From contig CM049309.1 of NCBI GenBank assembly GCA_026874595.1, positions 45,476,079 through 45,540,078 on the forward strand: a stretch of 64,000 nucleotides of DNA, given 5' to 3'. Of the stretch, positions 1 to 13,471 are shown in pieces. The DNA is from Sipunculus nudus (Eukaryota; Annelida; Sipuncula; Golfingiida; Sipunculidae). Both the position numbers and the translations under genes were made by a program. The notes beneath the pieces are model-generated. The model did not search any database and was not told the DNA's origin. It was given only the letters and a program-made list of their open reading frames with translations. Positions within the stretch are counted from its first letter, which is position 1; each line of letters starts with the position of its first letter.

Positions 1-539
1 TATATGGGATCAAAAGATTAAAAATAAAATCCGAGGATTTCATCAAATGTTAAACATGGCCACACGTTGTTCCAATACGTACGAGCACGGTAGGTTTGAC
101 ATATTGAAGCAGTTGCTTCCCAGTGGGTCACTCCTTTAATGACCGTGAAGACTTTCACGGCAGCCGCCTCGCTGCGTGCGTCTAATTCTCAATGGAACGC
201 GTCTCACCGGGGAACCGTAAAGAAACCGCATCAAAAGCGATCTTGCCACAAGTTGTCTGACGGACAAACTCTCTGTTGTATAAAGTCATGATGATCATTT
301 TGTTTTTATTCTATACAGAAAGGGGGTAACCTTTTACTGCCGATAGCTCAGCGGTTTCAGCGGTGATTAACGGATGTATGCAATGACTCATATACCGTAT
401 GTATTTTATATATATATATAAATATATATATATATGTATGTATATATTTATTTTATATATGAATATATACGTCATATTTATTTTACAGGGGACACGAATT
501 TATTAGACCATATAATCTGAAAAAAACGTGGTCTTTCCT

Positions 540-860
540 AATAAACCATATAAACCGAGCTCAGTTTCTCTACATCAGTATTTCTTCTCTCTGTCTCTTC
601 GTTTACGTCAATTCGTATGTGTGATTGTTCACAACATAACTCAAACAACCATGAATGAAATCTAATGAAATTTTTAGGGCAATTTCGGAAAATCCCAATA
701 AAGAATCGATTAGATTTTGGTGTGGGTCTGGCTCATGATCCAGATTGAGGAAGTACTTCGAAAATATTCACAAATGTGCAGTTACATATGCACGATTGAA
801 GATTGAAATATGGGCCGAGTAAACGAATGCAAACCCTTGTTGAGGGAACTTGAGAATAGA
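540..860 (+). repeat. Dispersed repeat 'cctccgcc' family, diverged copy
   Basis: Shares with 16680-16990 and 49855-50235 the ordered blocks gaatcgattagattt, ggtgtgg-tctggc-catgatcc, aatatgggccgagtaa and aatgcaaacc. Three diverged copies, same orientation. The family encodes nothing visible. Confidence 0.75.
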
Positions 861-1380
861 GGTCAATAAATATATTAATGACTGCCCCCTTTTTTTTTTT
901 TTGCTAATGCAATCTGCAATTGTCTGGTTTTTTTCTCCCTCATCAATGGAAAATAAAAAACAGGTTTTAATCTTGTTATTAGTCAGAAATAAATCCACGG
1001 TGTTGTCCATGCGAATGAATTGATTTTTTTAACGTTAAACATCCAGACCACCTCTTACATAGAGTATACATCATGCTCCGGAGAGAAGGTGCTGCACGCA
1101 GGCTTGTTTCTCTGAACAGGTGCCCCTTGGTCTCTTGAAAACTAACCATCAAGATTCAATTACCTTTGTTTGGTCCTTTCAGTCCCGCAAGCCTGTTTGG
1201 TGTCTGAAAAATCATCTACCAGCCACTCACACGCAAGCTAAAACCGGCAAAAATGCAATTCACTGATACTGGAATACATACTCAATATCTCCTGACAGGT
1301 ACCGGTCTCTTGAGATGCCTAGAAATGTCTGCCTAATTAGCAAAACCTATAGGCGAACTCCTTTCGCACAAGGATCGCAT

Positions 1381-1811
1381 TTTTTTTTTACTTGGTGGAG
1401 GTAACCGCCTCCATTTTGTAATGCTGACTTCTCTAATTCTTAACCTAAGTATGTACATCTTCAGAGATTCCATTTCGGTTTGGGACCACTTGACAGTGCG
1501 GTGGCACACGATCGCTTCCTAGCATTTCTTTTTATTTCATATCCTGGTGTCTCCCAGGCCCGGTGACTACCGCACCTGCGGGTCCTGGGTGTGTAATCAT
1601 CTCCATTGCTGGGTCATAACACCGTGGAACCCTCGAAAGACGCACTCGTAGGTGAGTGATACACGGCTGTTGGTCACAGCCTTCCCATTTAGCCTGCGCT
1701 CATCCTGTATGGGGGTCGACCGTGAAATATCTGACCACCTCGGCCGAGAATCGATCCCACAATCTCCCGGCTTTGAGTTCTGCGGTTTACCCCTGAACCA
1801 CAGAAGCCGGC
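1381..1811 (-). repeat. tRNA-derived SINE, family A, copy 1
   Basis: Read on minus: head GGCTTCTGTGGTTCAGGGGTA (A-box region), B-box-like GGGATCGATTCTC, a unique body, the conserved hairpin tail TGGAGGCGGTTACCTCCA, then an A-rich tail (T run at 1381-1389). A 7-bp possible target duplication, atcgcat, flanks it (1374-1380, 1812-1818). Confidence 0.85.
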
Positions 1812-1818
1812 ATCGCAT

Positions 1819-4800
1819 ATATTAATACACTTGCCTCACTTTTAGCATTAAGATTGGCAGAAACATACGTAGGTAAGAACAAACCCACATGATTAGTTAC
1901 GAATAGACTGCCGAGGTGTCGCAAATATACTAGCTGGCTTAAATGTTCTTGCATTAATTATAGGAAGGAATATTATTTTCATGACTTGTAATGTCACCTC
2001 TAGCTACTGCAAGGAAGTTAATTAAATTGATTAGGAATGTGATCAAATTTTTGAATATGAATTGAATAAATCACTCGCATTCCTTCGCTGGTTAGTACGT
2101 TCATAAATTGAAAAACACAACTAACATTTCCTTACTTAGACCTACCGCCGACCAAAAATATAATTTAAGAACACTATTGAAGCCGCAGGGATATATCGAG
2201 TGAAACATGTGTTAAGGAACTTAATATCAACAGATCACGTATGCGTGATGAACAAAAATTTTGTCATGGAGATAAAAAAATCAGATTCTGTAACACTAGG
2301 CAGCGTGAAATGTCTAGGGGAATGAATAAAGAAGTCAGTGGTTTTTATGTTAACAAATAACTACAATTTATTCTTAAAACAACCCTAACATTACAATACA
2401 CTAAATCAATACAATTACACAGTATAACAGCAGTATAAGAACAAATCAATAAAATCACACAGTAAAATAAACAAAGTGCACAGTACCTGGTACCACCACT
2501 GTCACAGCGATAAGTCCTTTAAAATGTATAAGCCGGACGAACAGTTCACACAAATTCTTTTGGAGAATAACAGTCCAATGTAAAGCTCTTGTAACAATCC
2601 CGAAAGTAAACTGAAGACCAAATAAAATTCGCCACAAATCCAGAAGAAAATCTATAATTGCCGCACTTATCGCAATAGGTCCCACAAACAGACATACCCG
2701 CTTCTGTGTCCGCTGGAATATTCTCTCACTTCTCTCTCGGCTCTAAAACACGGCCTCTATTTATTACCTTTCCTCCGAAAACTCTAGAAATTTCCCTTTC
2801 ACGAACAATCCATAATACACAGTACACACGCTCAAAGAATATGAAAGAACGGGAACGCCGTGTCAGGGTTCACACGTTGGCCAGCACGGCCCGGCCAGGC
2901 GATGCTGCCATGGCAACGAGCTACGCCAACCAAATGTCAACAACACATGGAACATCCGTGTGCACAATAAAACAATCATCTGTAAGACCGCTGCACACAA
3001 TAAACGGGGCACCTGTGACACTTGATATATGAGAGAATGTTCGACATTGCTTTGGATGAACTGGATTCAAACCGACAATCTTATCTAACAGCCCAGCAAG
3101 CTGCATTGCCTGTCATGTAGGTTTTCAGGTCAAGCAAACGTATTCCAGATCTCATTATATTATCATATAACACACTTGCATATGAAAAAAAAATAATATA
3201 GATGTAAACAAACTGAACAGAATTCCCGGAGAAAAAAAAATTATCTATTTTTTCCACAAAAAAACATAAGTTTGTGTAATTTGTTCAAATACTATAAGCA
3301 CATCTATGAGCACTGTCAATATATATATATATATATAGTTGGAATCTCCAGAACATACTCTTTTTGATCAGCTCTTTAAAAAGAAGGTTTGGTTTTTCGT
3401 CTGAAGACTTTTAATCCAAAATATCTTTAAATTTAAGAATATAATTGACTTATTTGTGACATTATTGCACAGGAATATATAAGGAACTTTTATATCAAAT
3501 ATTTTTAAGGAACCCATTTCATTCAAGGAGGAATATTAATATAACTATAGTCTATCATGATTGTACAGTTATGCATAGCAAAACATCTATTTGTATGGGC
3601 TGTTATAAAGTTCAGAAAATTATGATTCAATTGTGTAAAAATATTAATGCAATGTAAACATTTTTTATAGGCGCGATAAACTTTTTTTATATCCATGACA
3701 ACAACACTCAAGTGTGTCACATTCCAGTTGTATATTATAGTCACTGGCTATCTTATCTTATCTGTGGAATAAATAGTCCCTGATTAAACAATGGTCTCTT
3801 GGCATTTCCAGTTTCAATACGGAGAGACATCTTGTTGACCGTCATGGAACTGATTATTTATATCCTGCCAGCCAATTCATTTAAACTATGTCCTTACCTA
3901 CCTATACCAATCCCGTTTGCGTCAGAACTGGCGCACATGGCCATAAAACTATGTATTATTTTATTTTATCCTACAAATAAGGGGAACTTGGTCTAATAAT
4001 TCACCGTCACGTCCCCGGGGAATTCCAAAATGTTAGGATTCCGGATTCTACATGATCACTTCAGGGGTAAAACCGCTTGTTCGTCAACTATTTTAAACCG
4101 TTTACTCCCTTAACCGATATATTTTCCAGTGCTATATTATTGATTATATAAGGCACCCCACGTCAAGCGTGTTATTATATCATTTTTTATTGCCAGGCGG
4201 TACAAGCAATGGTGCTAAAACCGGTATATTTACGCCAGCGGCATCTAATTTAGTTTGTTCCAGCATGTCTGATTGAACATCAAAGGGAAGATTTATTCTT
4301 CCGAGAAGGATAATGTCTATCTCTGTAAAAGCAGATGACTTCAGTAGTTTAAGTTCACATCATAAACAGAACACAGGCTATAGCGACCAAGCCCTCTATT
4401 GACTTTATTTACGTTAGCGCCTATTAGATTTTTGCCTCAGGATCAAGCAGTCGAGAGTTTTCAAGACTTCCACAGTGTAAAGCGTCACTGGGAACTCTGA
4501 CGTCACCATTCAGCTCATTAAAAGATGGTAACGGCCGACTCGTCTCGTATATGGTTGTTTCATTCAACTTTTATGAAGAAATCGGTTTCTCTAATAGTTT
4601 TGCATAGGGTAGATACTTTTTGGAGGGGGTGGGAACGGTTCTAAAGACGCTTAGGTTTCCTTCAACAAAATAAGATTATAAATTGTAAGTGGGTCCAGGA
4701 TATTACGGAAGATTCATAATTAAGAGATGAAAAAGGAGAAATAATAACCGATTAATTTGAAAGTTTACGAGAGTCAAAACAACGCCCAGTTATACAGTAT
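1819..4800. other. Intergenic; no gene recognised
   Basis: AT-rich sequence with a (TA) run at 3319-3338. The block 2885-2990 (gccaggcgatgctgcc...aacaacacatggaacatcc) is a second copy of sequence at 36515-36620, so at least part is a dispersed repeat. The 76-codon hydrophobic frame at 2455-2685 has no recognisable domain. Confidence 0.5.
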
Positions 4801-4829
4801 TTCAGATGTTTGATGCATGGCTTGGGCCC

Positions 4830-4986
4830 TGACACCCCCCCCCCTTTCGAACCGAAACAACCTTTTTTAGGGCTTCAAGCCAAATTTTGCGACCCTGACC
4901 CCTCTGCTTCCCGTACCAGAGAACCTTTTTTTAGGTTCATCCTTCGCGTGACGCTCCTCTTTCCAAATTCCTGGATCCGCCCCTGT
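4830..4986 (+). repeat. 'GGGGCGGAT' foldback element, truncated copy
   Basis: C-rich run, then agggcttcaagccaaatttt and ending ctggatccgcccctg, the same order as in 39972-40182. Only one end is recognisable. Confidence 0.6.
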
Positions 4987-6917
4987 TTACTATTATACTA
5001 CAAATAATTCAAATGTTGTCATACTAGAACTTATTTTTTTTATTATCTGAATGTCTGTAATTTATTCTGAAACAAAATTGAATGAAGCGTTGAAAACATT
5101 TTACCTGAAATGTTCATGATAGACTTGCGGATATTTTTCACATTTAACAATACACCACAGCCCCGCCCCCACCTTTTTGAATTAGGACTTATGACCCTGT
5201 TTTTCTTGGGTTTTATTTATCTGTTGTTATATTTGTCTGCAGACACCGCTAAGAGTGGATGTGGCCACCTGTTTATCTGTGGGAAGTCACCGGTAGCATT
5301 TTCTTGATGTGACAGCATTGGTATCTCTACAACAGCTGTATCAGTAGCAGCAGTAACATGAGCAGCACAGGTTCAATCCTCTGTCATTAGCGAGAAGGCT
5401 CGGGGAGTCGCATATCCGGCGCTAAAAAGGAATATTCCTCACACCACGTGACTCCATCATGACAGCCGCTACGGCACATATATACTGTACATATTATCAT
5501 GTGTCTCATGCAATATCCTCTGTCGTTCTCTCTCCAACTAACATATGAAAATTATCATGTTTTTTAAATGTAAATTTAGTATTCGTCATAAGAACAACCC
5601 AGTGCTACAAAAATAGTCTAGTCATATCTTTGTTTAAAAGTAAAATGGCTGACCCAAAACTAAAGCAATATTATTTTTACCCCAAAATCATCCTCTGATG
5701 CTTATACTTAATGTTTTTATAGTAGTGGAATAATTCTTAATTTGCATAAATCCAATATGGCGCATGGCACAATATTGTACCCATATTGACTTTACGATTT
5801 GCCATTCATTTACAAAGCACAATTTTTTTTAACCCGATTTACTTCCCGGTGACTTGTATTCTGCAACCTGTAGAGAAAACTCGTAATTTTGTGCACTCTG
5901 AAAGTCTGGTTCAATATAAAACTGCTGTGTTCTGTATAAACAGTAAAGTTTTTGGCTGAATGACAAGGTTTATGATATAGCAACAAGGGTCCTGGTCCTA
6001 ATAACTACCTATGAAGATCTTCATTAAAATATCTTTAATCTTAAATGAAGGGGTTATCTTCAAGGATGCATAAATAACATAATTATCTGAGATCTTGCAT
6101 ATTTATCAGACTCGCCTCTGGTGTTTGTGCTCTTTACACAATGTGTCCACTGAATGTCTTGATAGCCTCGCCGCGGCAAACCAGAGAAGTATTATCTATT
6201 GACAAGTTTATTGTCTCTCTGCATTGTTTAAAGTGGTTAGTTTCTTTCCGACCATGTATAGGGGTTCAGGGCTTTGACAATATCCATATGGCAAATATAT
6301 AAATGAAATCCAATTGGTCAAATAGATGGAGTTAAAAGACTGACCCCAGATGTGGAATAATCAATTATAAATATAACCTTTAACTGATACCCCAAAATCA
6401 ACTGATTCGTCATGTGACAGGTATTAAAAATGGCAATTTTGAATTTAACTAATCACTTTCAACTGGACCATTAAATTGTGAATATTAAAGAACAATGATC
6501 ATCCCAAACATGAGTATCTCATCCTTAAATATAACTAACGTTCACTGGTGATCTTGACAATTAAGAACTAAATCGATGAGGTTCTTCCTTTTTATGTCTG
6601 GTAAAAAAATCCAAAGAGGCTACACGTCACATCCCAGAAAACTTGTATTCATGCGATTCTTCAACATTTCAAAAACCATGGTTTCATGCATCTTGATGCA
6701 TCGTCAAAACATTATTCAGTATTGTTGACATATAGGTATGATTAAATATTTTAGTAAATCCGTCTGCAATTTTTTTTTGTGCACCGTTGTTTACTGTCTG
6801 TCCGACAGGGGGCAACACTGAAAGGGGCACAACTTGCCAAGGGACAAAAGATGAGACCTGCAATTATAATTCCTCCCGAAACCAGTAAAACTCATTCACA
6901 GTTATCACATGTCAAAC

Positions 6918-7386
6918 TTTAAAGGGGCCCAATCACCTAAAAAGCATGTTGAACTAACAAGAAAAATAGCTTCTACGCTTTTTTGGTACCTGCAAACCTA
7001 TTGCCCTGAAACCGTTTGGTTACTCCTGTAAACAAGTGTTAAAAACAGTGGACCAGGCGCGATTACAGGTGTAAACATAAACACCGCTCGTGCATCGCCG
7101 GGCCTCATCACGTGTTGATCTAGAGAGGCCCTGTCTGACTTGGCCGAAAAAATGTAATACATGTTCCTGCTTGCTGAAAGAACGCATGTTGCGGCTCATA
7201 ATGAGACGGGGTTATTTTGGTAAACAAACACACTTGGACTGTGTTTACGAACACACAGAGCCAGTATGCGAGGCACTGAAACTGAGTGCTAGGATGTTTT
7301 TGCTCGTAAACTTTTGTATAAAGCAAAACTGAACTGATGGTATGGAAGAATAGGCATAATAATGCTCCTGATTATGTCCCTTTAAA
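6918..7386. mobile_element. MITE family M1, copy 1
   Basis: Terminal inverted repeats: left TTTAAAGGGGCCCAATCA, right (reverse complement) TTTAAAGGGACATAATCA. About 470 bp with no transposase frame. Related copies at 24831-25293 and, at one end, near 55158. Confidence 0.75.
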
Positions 7387-7389
7387 TAT

Positions 7390-9340
7390 ACGTATATGTA
7401 TTTTTAATGATTATTTGAGGATCAGTGACCAAAGCAACTGCTATTCCGAATAGTTTCTTCTTATTAAAACTGTTCATTGAAATAGTATCACATTAAGTAA
7501 GGACACTTGCGTAATTTAGTATGAGCATTTAGAATTATTAAATTATGAAACATGTAGAAAAAAAAATACAACTAGAAAGCATTTATATAGATGTCTGTAT
7601 AGATGGATTTACGTCAAAATGTAGGCCATGGGGGAACACTACAATGTGCTGATTTCAATTTATTGGGTACGTCATTTTATATAATTGATATAAATGATAT
7701 ATAAATGATTAATATAATTAGATAGGAAAGTATTAAAATATCCAGAGGTTTACACGGCTAACTTCTTCTTTGTCAAGCTTTTTTTCCCTCATCCCTTTTT
7801 GAATGCTGCCCATGACTGCTCTGCTCATTTCTGGGAGCAAAGTAACCCACTTATGGTGAAGACATCAAGCATGGATTCTTTGCCCGGAGACTGATCGGAC
7901 CAAGTATGAACTTTCAGGGTTGATATTGAATTCCGACGTCCCTACGTTACGATTCCCCAAAAAAGTAATAAGCATTAGAATATAACCAACACGACTGGGT
8001 CTGGTTTAATATTTAGTTATTTATATAAGCTGCAATGTATAAACCCCTGGCGCTATTCTACATTGGAACAAGTTGAGACCTAGGATTCGTTATCAAGGTA
8101 TTAATCGGCTTACAGATCGTTACTGACATGTTTATCTCGCTGCCTTCATATAACTTAGAGAAACCGATGATTCAGAATCCTAAAAATAGTTCCACATCAA
8201 AATTACGCTCCCGAGGCAGCGGAAATCTTGCGCTTCTAAAGAAGCTGCTGATTTTCCCGCTGCCTGGTTTGACCGTTTATGATACATTTAGACACTAGGT
8301 GGTGGGCCGTAGTCTGGCAACCAACCAAATGCCAGTTAAAAAACACTCGACAGGCATCATGGCTCCGCCCATAGCTGCGCCTCAAGTGCGCTTCAAGTGC
8401 ACTCAAGTGGTTACTCTAAGTAAAAAATAGTCGAATTTTAATTGCTCCCTCTCCGTTCTCGCATCATCGACCGATTCTATTATGACACAACGACTATGTT
8501 AGCGTATCATGTATCCGTTTGCCAGCAAAACGGAAACCAGCCAGCGAGGTGTGCACGGAACCTATGTTGTTTCATTTCGTTTGAATTACAGCTCACCGGC
8601 CGGTCATCCTATGAACACAAGGACCTGTGAAACCACGTGAGGGGCCATTCTCTCTGAGCCTGTGGCCTGTTCAAACGGTTCCCGGGGCGATAAGCTGTCA
8701 CTCGAAATGAACAACATTGGCTCCGTGTATTCCTCGCTTGGCTGGTAAACCGTTTTGTCTTCCAGCACAGGGTCTCATCTGATTGGACCAAATACAGTGC
8801 TCCCCTCTGGTGTAGCGATTCAGGATACGAGGTCAAAACAAACAGCGCTTACGATATAGGAAGAAGGCCTATAGGTAAAGCGCTGTGTAAAAAGCAAACA
8901 TCAAAATAGTAATACCAATATATAGCTATCACTAGCCAAACTGATAAAAACAGAATTTGATATTGATATATACACATTTTAATCATGATGTCATTTACAA
9001 ACAAGTAATCATTGCTCTGACAAGACCACATTTTGGCACATGGAATATTAAAACATTATACACACAAGAGCTACATGTACCTTATCAGCTTGGTCTTTTA
9101 AAACGATGTATCTGATAATATGAAAGGAGAGGCCAGAGAAGGATTTTCCCTCTTTCTCATTGAATGTAATATGTTAGCCATCGTCCACCGGAAGTCTCTC
9201 CGTGTGCTATTTGCGTCTGCGCCACTTAACGTAAACGTGACTTTATGTAGAATGATGATGACTGTTTGAAACTGAGCCTGATATTATTACATATGATGTT
9301 GTGCAACTTTACTGAACACAAGTTAGGTGTAGATATGAAC
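7390..9340. other. Intergenic; no gene recognised
   Basis: Mixed AT-rich DNA with a somewhat GC-richer stretch at 8590-8830. Short frames on both strands lack domains, splice context or codon bias. Nothing assigned. Confidence 0.4.
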
Positions 9341-9347
9341 TTTAACA

Positions 9348-9791
9348 TTATACAAAATCATATATAAACACTATCATATACTGATGTACCACCTGAGCAT
9401 GACAAGCAAAACCAAGGGAACAAAAGAAGCCCGGTGAGCCGGACAGCGGGTAAAGCGGCATATAGTGGACCGACCTCTGGTGGCGGAACCTGAAATTAAA
9501 TAAACGTGAACACCAAAAGAGACATTGCAGGGTGGGACTGAACCGAACGAACGCTTCCATTTCTGCAGAATTATGGCAAAAATTCATCACAAGAACACAA
9601 AAATAACACTCTTATCGGGGCTTCAAGGCAACTTTCAATAAGCTTTAAGTCGACAGCGCCATCAGTTACACATGACTGTAGGCCATAATATAATTGTTCA
9701 TAACAAATAAACAAACATGGCAAAACAGCTTTAAAGGCACAGCAGCACTTTGGCAATGGAAGGTGGAACAAAAAAAATCACAAAACAAATA
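9348..9791 (-). other. Presumed 3' UTR of the adhesion GPCR gene
   Basis: The sequence directly after the stop codon has no conserved coding signal and no acceptor-bounded exon. I could not fix a polyadenylation site: no convincing AATAAA with a downstream GT-rich element was found on the minus strand in the first 450 bases. Confidence 0.35.
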
Positions 9792-10396
9792 TTATAATTG
9801 CTCGCGATCTGCCCCGGGGCCTACAGTAAACCTTACACCGTTCGATCTCTGGGAAGCAGGTGACTCCCAAAAACTGTCGCTGGATGCAGCCGACATGGAC
9901 TTTGGAGATGCACCCGGGGTCTTATCACCTTTTTTTAGGACAGGGCGGGAGCCCAACGAATCATCTAATTTAATTTCCGGAAATGGATCGGGTGTGCTCT
10001 TTCGGCGTCGCTGAAGCGCTCTAGATGGGATACGAGTCGCATCATTTAATTCTCTGAGTTGGATTGTCTCGCCGGTGTTCACACATTCGACAGGTTCTTC
10101 TAGGATAAAAGACCTGCCTCGTTCTGGTTTATTCACGCTGCTTCGACGGGAGATAAACCCGATGAGTGGCAGACGAGACGCGCTGGACCTCCTTCTGGAC
10201 TCGGTGTTTGGGGTGTGGTTATTTGAGGAAGCGTTGAAGTACACCCCACTGTCCCGGCTGTTCTCGCCTTCGGATAAAGAGCTGCTACCCAGCATGGACC
10301 GGAGCTGTTCGATTCGTTCCCTTGTGTACCGTTTCCGGTCGCGCTCTTCAGCCCAGTACGTAATTTCTGTTGCGACAGTCTGTGGCCGTAGGAATG
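9792..10396 (-). CDS. Adhesion GPCR exon 25 (cytoplasmic tail, stop codon)
   Basis: Acceptor TTGCTCTTACAG at 10397-10398; 605 nt ending at TAA. Residues 952-1151. Begins FLRPQTVATEITYWAEE, followed by a highly charged predicted helix ERDRKRYTRERIEQL, then a disordered Ser/Arg-rich tail with basophilic kinase-type sites RRRSS and RRSS and Pro-directed Ser/Thr-Pro sites (STP, ASP). The C-terminus REQL is not a classical PDZ ligand. Codon usage is more GC-rich than the flanks. Open frames on the opposite strand here (9694-10422) are shadows. Confidence 0.92.
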
Positions 10397-11378
10397 CTGT
10401 AAGAGCAACCAGGATAGGTTAAGAACAATGATTCATTTTCATGTCACGTGCTTTTAACGAACTGGTTCTGTGATTCAATCGTATATAAAATATTTTCTGG
10501 AAGCTATATATATACATATATATATATACATATATGTGTGGGTGTGTGTGTACGTGTGCATGTGTAACTAGTTCATTAAAGCCATAATTTGTAGTGTGTG
10601 TAATGTTTTGTGTGTGTTTCAGGTTGTGAGAATGCATAATTTGAAAAATGTTTGTGTAACTGATTTATATAATCATATCCAAATTCTGAACTGTTTATGT
10701 CATACTGATTCCCACATATAACTAAACATATATGTTACACCGTGCTGCTCTTAATTTTAATGCATCTTTAAGAGTTAAAGATAAAAAGAAAGATACAGAC
10801 ACACAGACACACACACAGCCTAAGATAATGCTAACAGTTCATACCTCTAAAAGAGGCCACGCTTTCATCTCCTCGTAGCTCTGCCTGCAATTGAATAATA
10901 AATCAGATAACCAATTATCTGAATGACAATCAGCCCTATACCTTCGATAAAAAGACCTCTCATACATACATTTAAAGTAAATTATATCATGTTCTCTTGG
11001 AAGAGTAGTCCTAATAGCTAATACTTCAGAGAAGAATTGGTTTTATATGGGCGGGGGTTAAGAATCTATCAAGTAAAGTTGTTTTCCCTTCTAAATTGGT
11101 TCCTTTGTACCTGGCCTTGTCTACAGAGCAGTATAAACAGCGTTATCTGCACGATAAACTTATAGACCTGCCGTCTAGACAAGGAAGAATTTTATCAGTT
11201 TTTTTTTGGAAATTGTGGAAATCACGTGGAAATTACAGCATGGTTGAATTGTCTATATTGGAAGGTTTTGCAATATTTATTTTAAATAACCTTTCAAGAC
11301 ATCTAAAAACTCCAGGACAACACTTAACAGGCAATAGTATGTTAATAAATGTACAACTTGTACTATTCTTTAGATGCT

Positions 11379-11448
<70 letters not shown>

Positions 11449-13408
11449 ATATTATAGTCATTTTAAATATGATGTATATTATAGTCATTATAATTGTTGA
11501 TTAATCAACGTAACTAACGACTGATAAGAAGTTCGTAATGACTGATTTACCGATTAGTCAAGCAACAAGATCCTTAAGAACAACTGTCATTACTTGTAAT
11601 TAAGTATAATTGTTAAAAATAAAAAGTTACATCGGGAGTAACATGAGTAAAATATGTCTAAAGTAATCCATATTAAAGTGTATCAGTTGATATATACCAA
11701 TCAGCATTCTCCGCCTTCATCAGCCATTAAATCGATCCCTGAACACTCTGGTGACGCAGTTAACGGGACAACAAAGATATTGATCTCTGGTGTGGTGTCA
11801 AATGGAGGAGATTTTGATTAAGGGTTCTTTTAACACAAAGAGTTTCATTTGTGTTAATTTGCTATTGATGTCGTGTAGTCAATTAACCAGGCCTTGTAAA
11901 ATAAGAATTTTTCCCCATTTATTAATTTGCACTTGAAGACAAGTTTATTTTCATTCCAAATCAATAGGTGGCGCTGCAAGTACAACCACGGGGTGGATAA
12001 ACTTGTGTAGTTTCTGGCATATGGCTTTCTGACATGTATAGTCCTAACGCATAATACAGTACAATTCCTCTGGGTTTATTGAAAAATATGGAAAAAAAAG
12101 CCCCCTTAGGACACACTTGGCATCGTCCCTTCAAGACCACAATGGGGCGTAGCCACAGAGGCGTTGCATGATAAATTCCAGTGGCACCAGCAATGATAAT
12201 ATAAATAACGTAGTCATTGAAAATAGCGAATTCTAGGAGATCATTTCACGTCAGTGACGGAGTATGGTGTGATTTTGATTTATATGACGCTTGACTGCAC
12301 AACGCTATTAACTGATGAAGACACAAAACTAACTATAGCTTTGGTAACTTTGGAAGATTTGAAGATTTTAGAGATAATGGCTTATCTAAAAAAATGAATG
12401 AACATGTACAGGGAATTTAAAAACTACACTGAAATGATATGCTGGCGTGTCCTTAATTATTGTAACAACCTTCCGAGGTACATCAATGCTCAGGTTTATA
12501 TGCAGGGCCTGCTCCAACAGTGACTCAACTGGACCTTAAGACACTCACCGGATAAATGATCCATTGAGCGCACATGGAAATTTTAACATTCTGAGAGGTG
12601 GAACTTTGAAATTTACAAAGAAATCGGACATACCGTCCTATTGATTCGCATCATAGACCGCGACTAATGTCATGTCCTAAAACTGTGGCTATCTTCGTAT
12701 TCGAGGGGTAGAAAATTCGCGATTTTCACGTTTTCATTGATTCGCTTAGGTTCCATTTTCGTGATCTCACGAACAAAAGATCTTTACACAGATAATAACC
12801 ATTATGATGTGAATTAATTATATCAAATATTTTGAGCACAAAATCTTATTAACAAAAATTATTGTTCTTTATAAGCAGACAAAGGAAAGATCTGATTGCA
12901 TTTTAAATATCAACCTTTGAACATAAACGATCTATCTATTTTTATTCATTGTGTCAACCTTTTACTTTTCAACTTGGCCTTCAACAATGGGACCTTATTT
13001 ATTCACGACGGTGTTATTTTCGCAATAATTCCCCTTTCGCTAATATTTCAAATTCAAAACCCTCGCGAACAAAAGGGCAACCACAGTATAGTGAAATAAT
13101 AAGTGAATTTTTCTCTTAGGCACACATCGTAGGTAGACACATGAAGCATTTATGAAGATTTAACCTCTAGACTAGCTGTTTCTTTTTGCAATTAAAAATA
13201 GACGTTCACCAGACAAACACATGCTCCCGGAATGACGTACCTGGCGTGTTCTAACTGTGGAAGTGAAGATGTACTGGTAAAACCGGGCTTTCTTCATACT
13301 GCGGCACTTGGATTGAACGTATTCTCGATTCTTTTGGGGAAAACATAAATATGTAACAGATATTAATTCCATCAAAAAGTTGTATTTGTTTGCATATATC
13401 TTTTAATG

Positions 13409-13471
<63 letters not shown>

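Noticed and set aside
9694-10422. Plus-strand open frames of 106 and 115 codons over the receptor's last exon
   Set aside because: They are antisense shadows of the GC-richer tail exon; the minus frame has matching splice phase and continues the receptor.
11381-11442. TA runs considered as promoters (TATA boxes)
   Set aside because: They are microsatellites inside introns, with no start site or gene in a suitable position.
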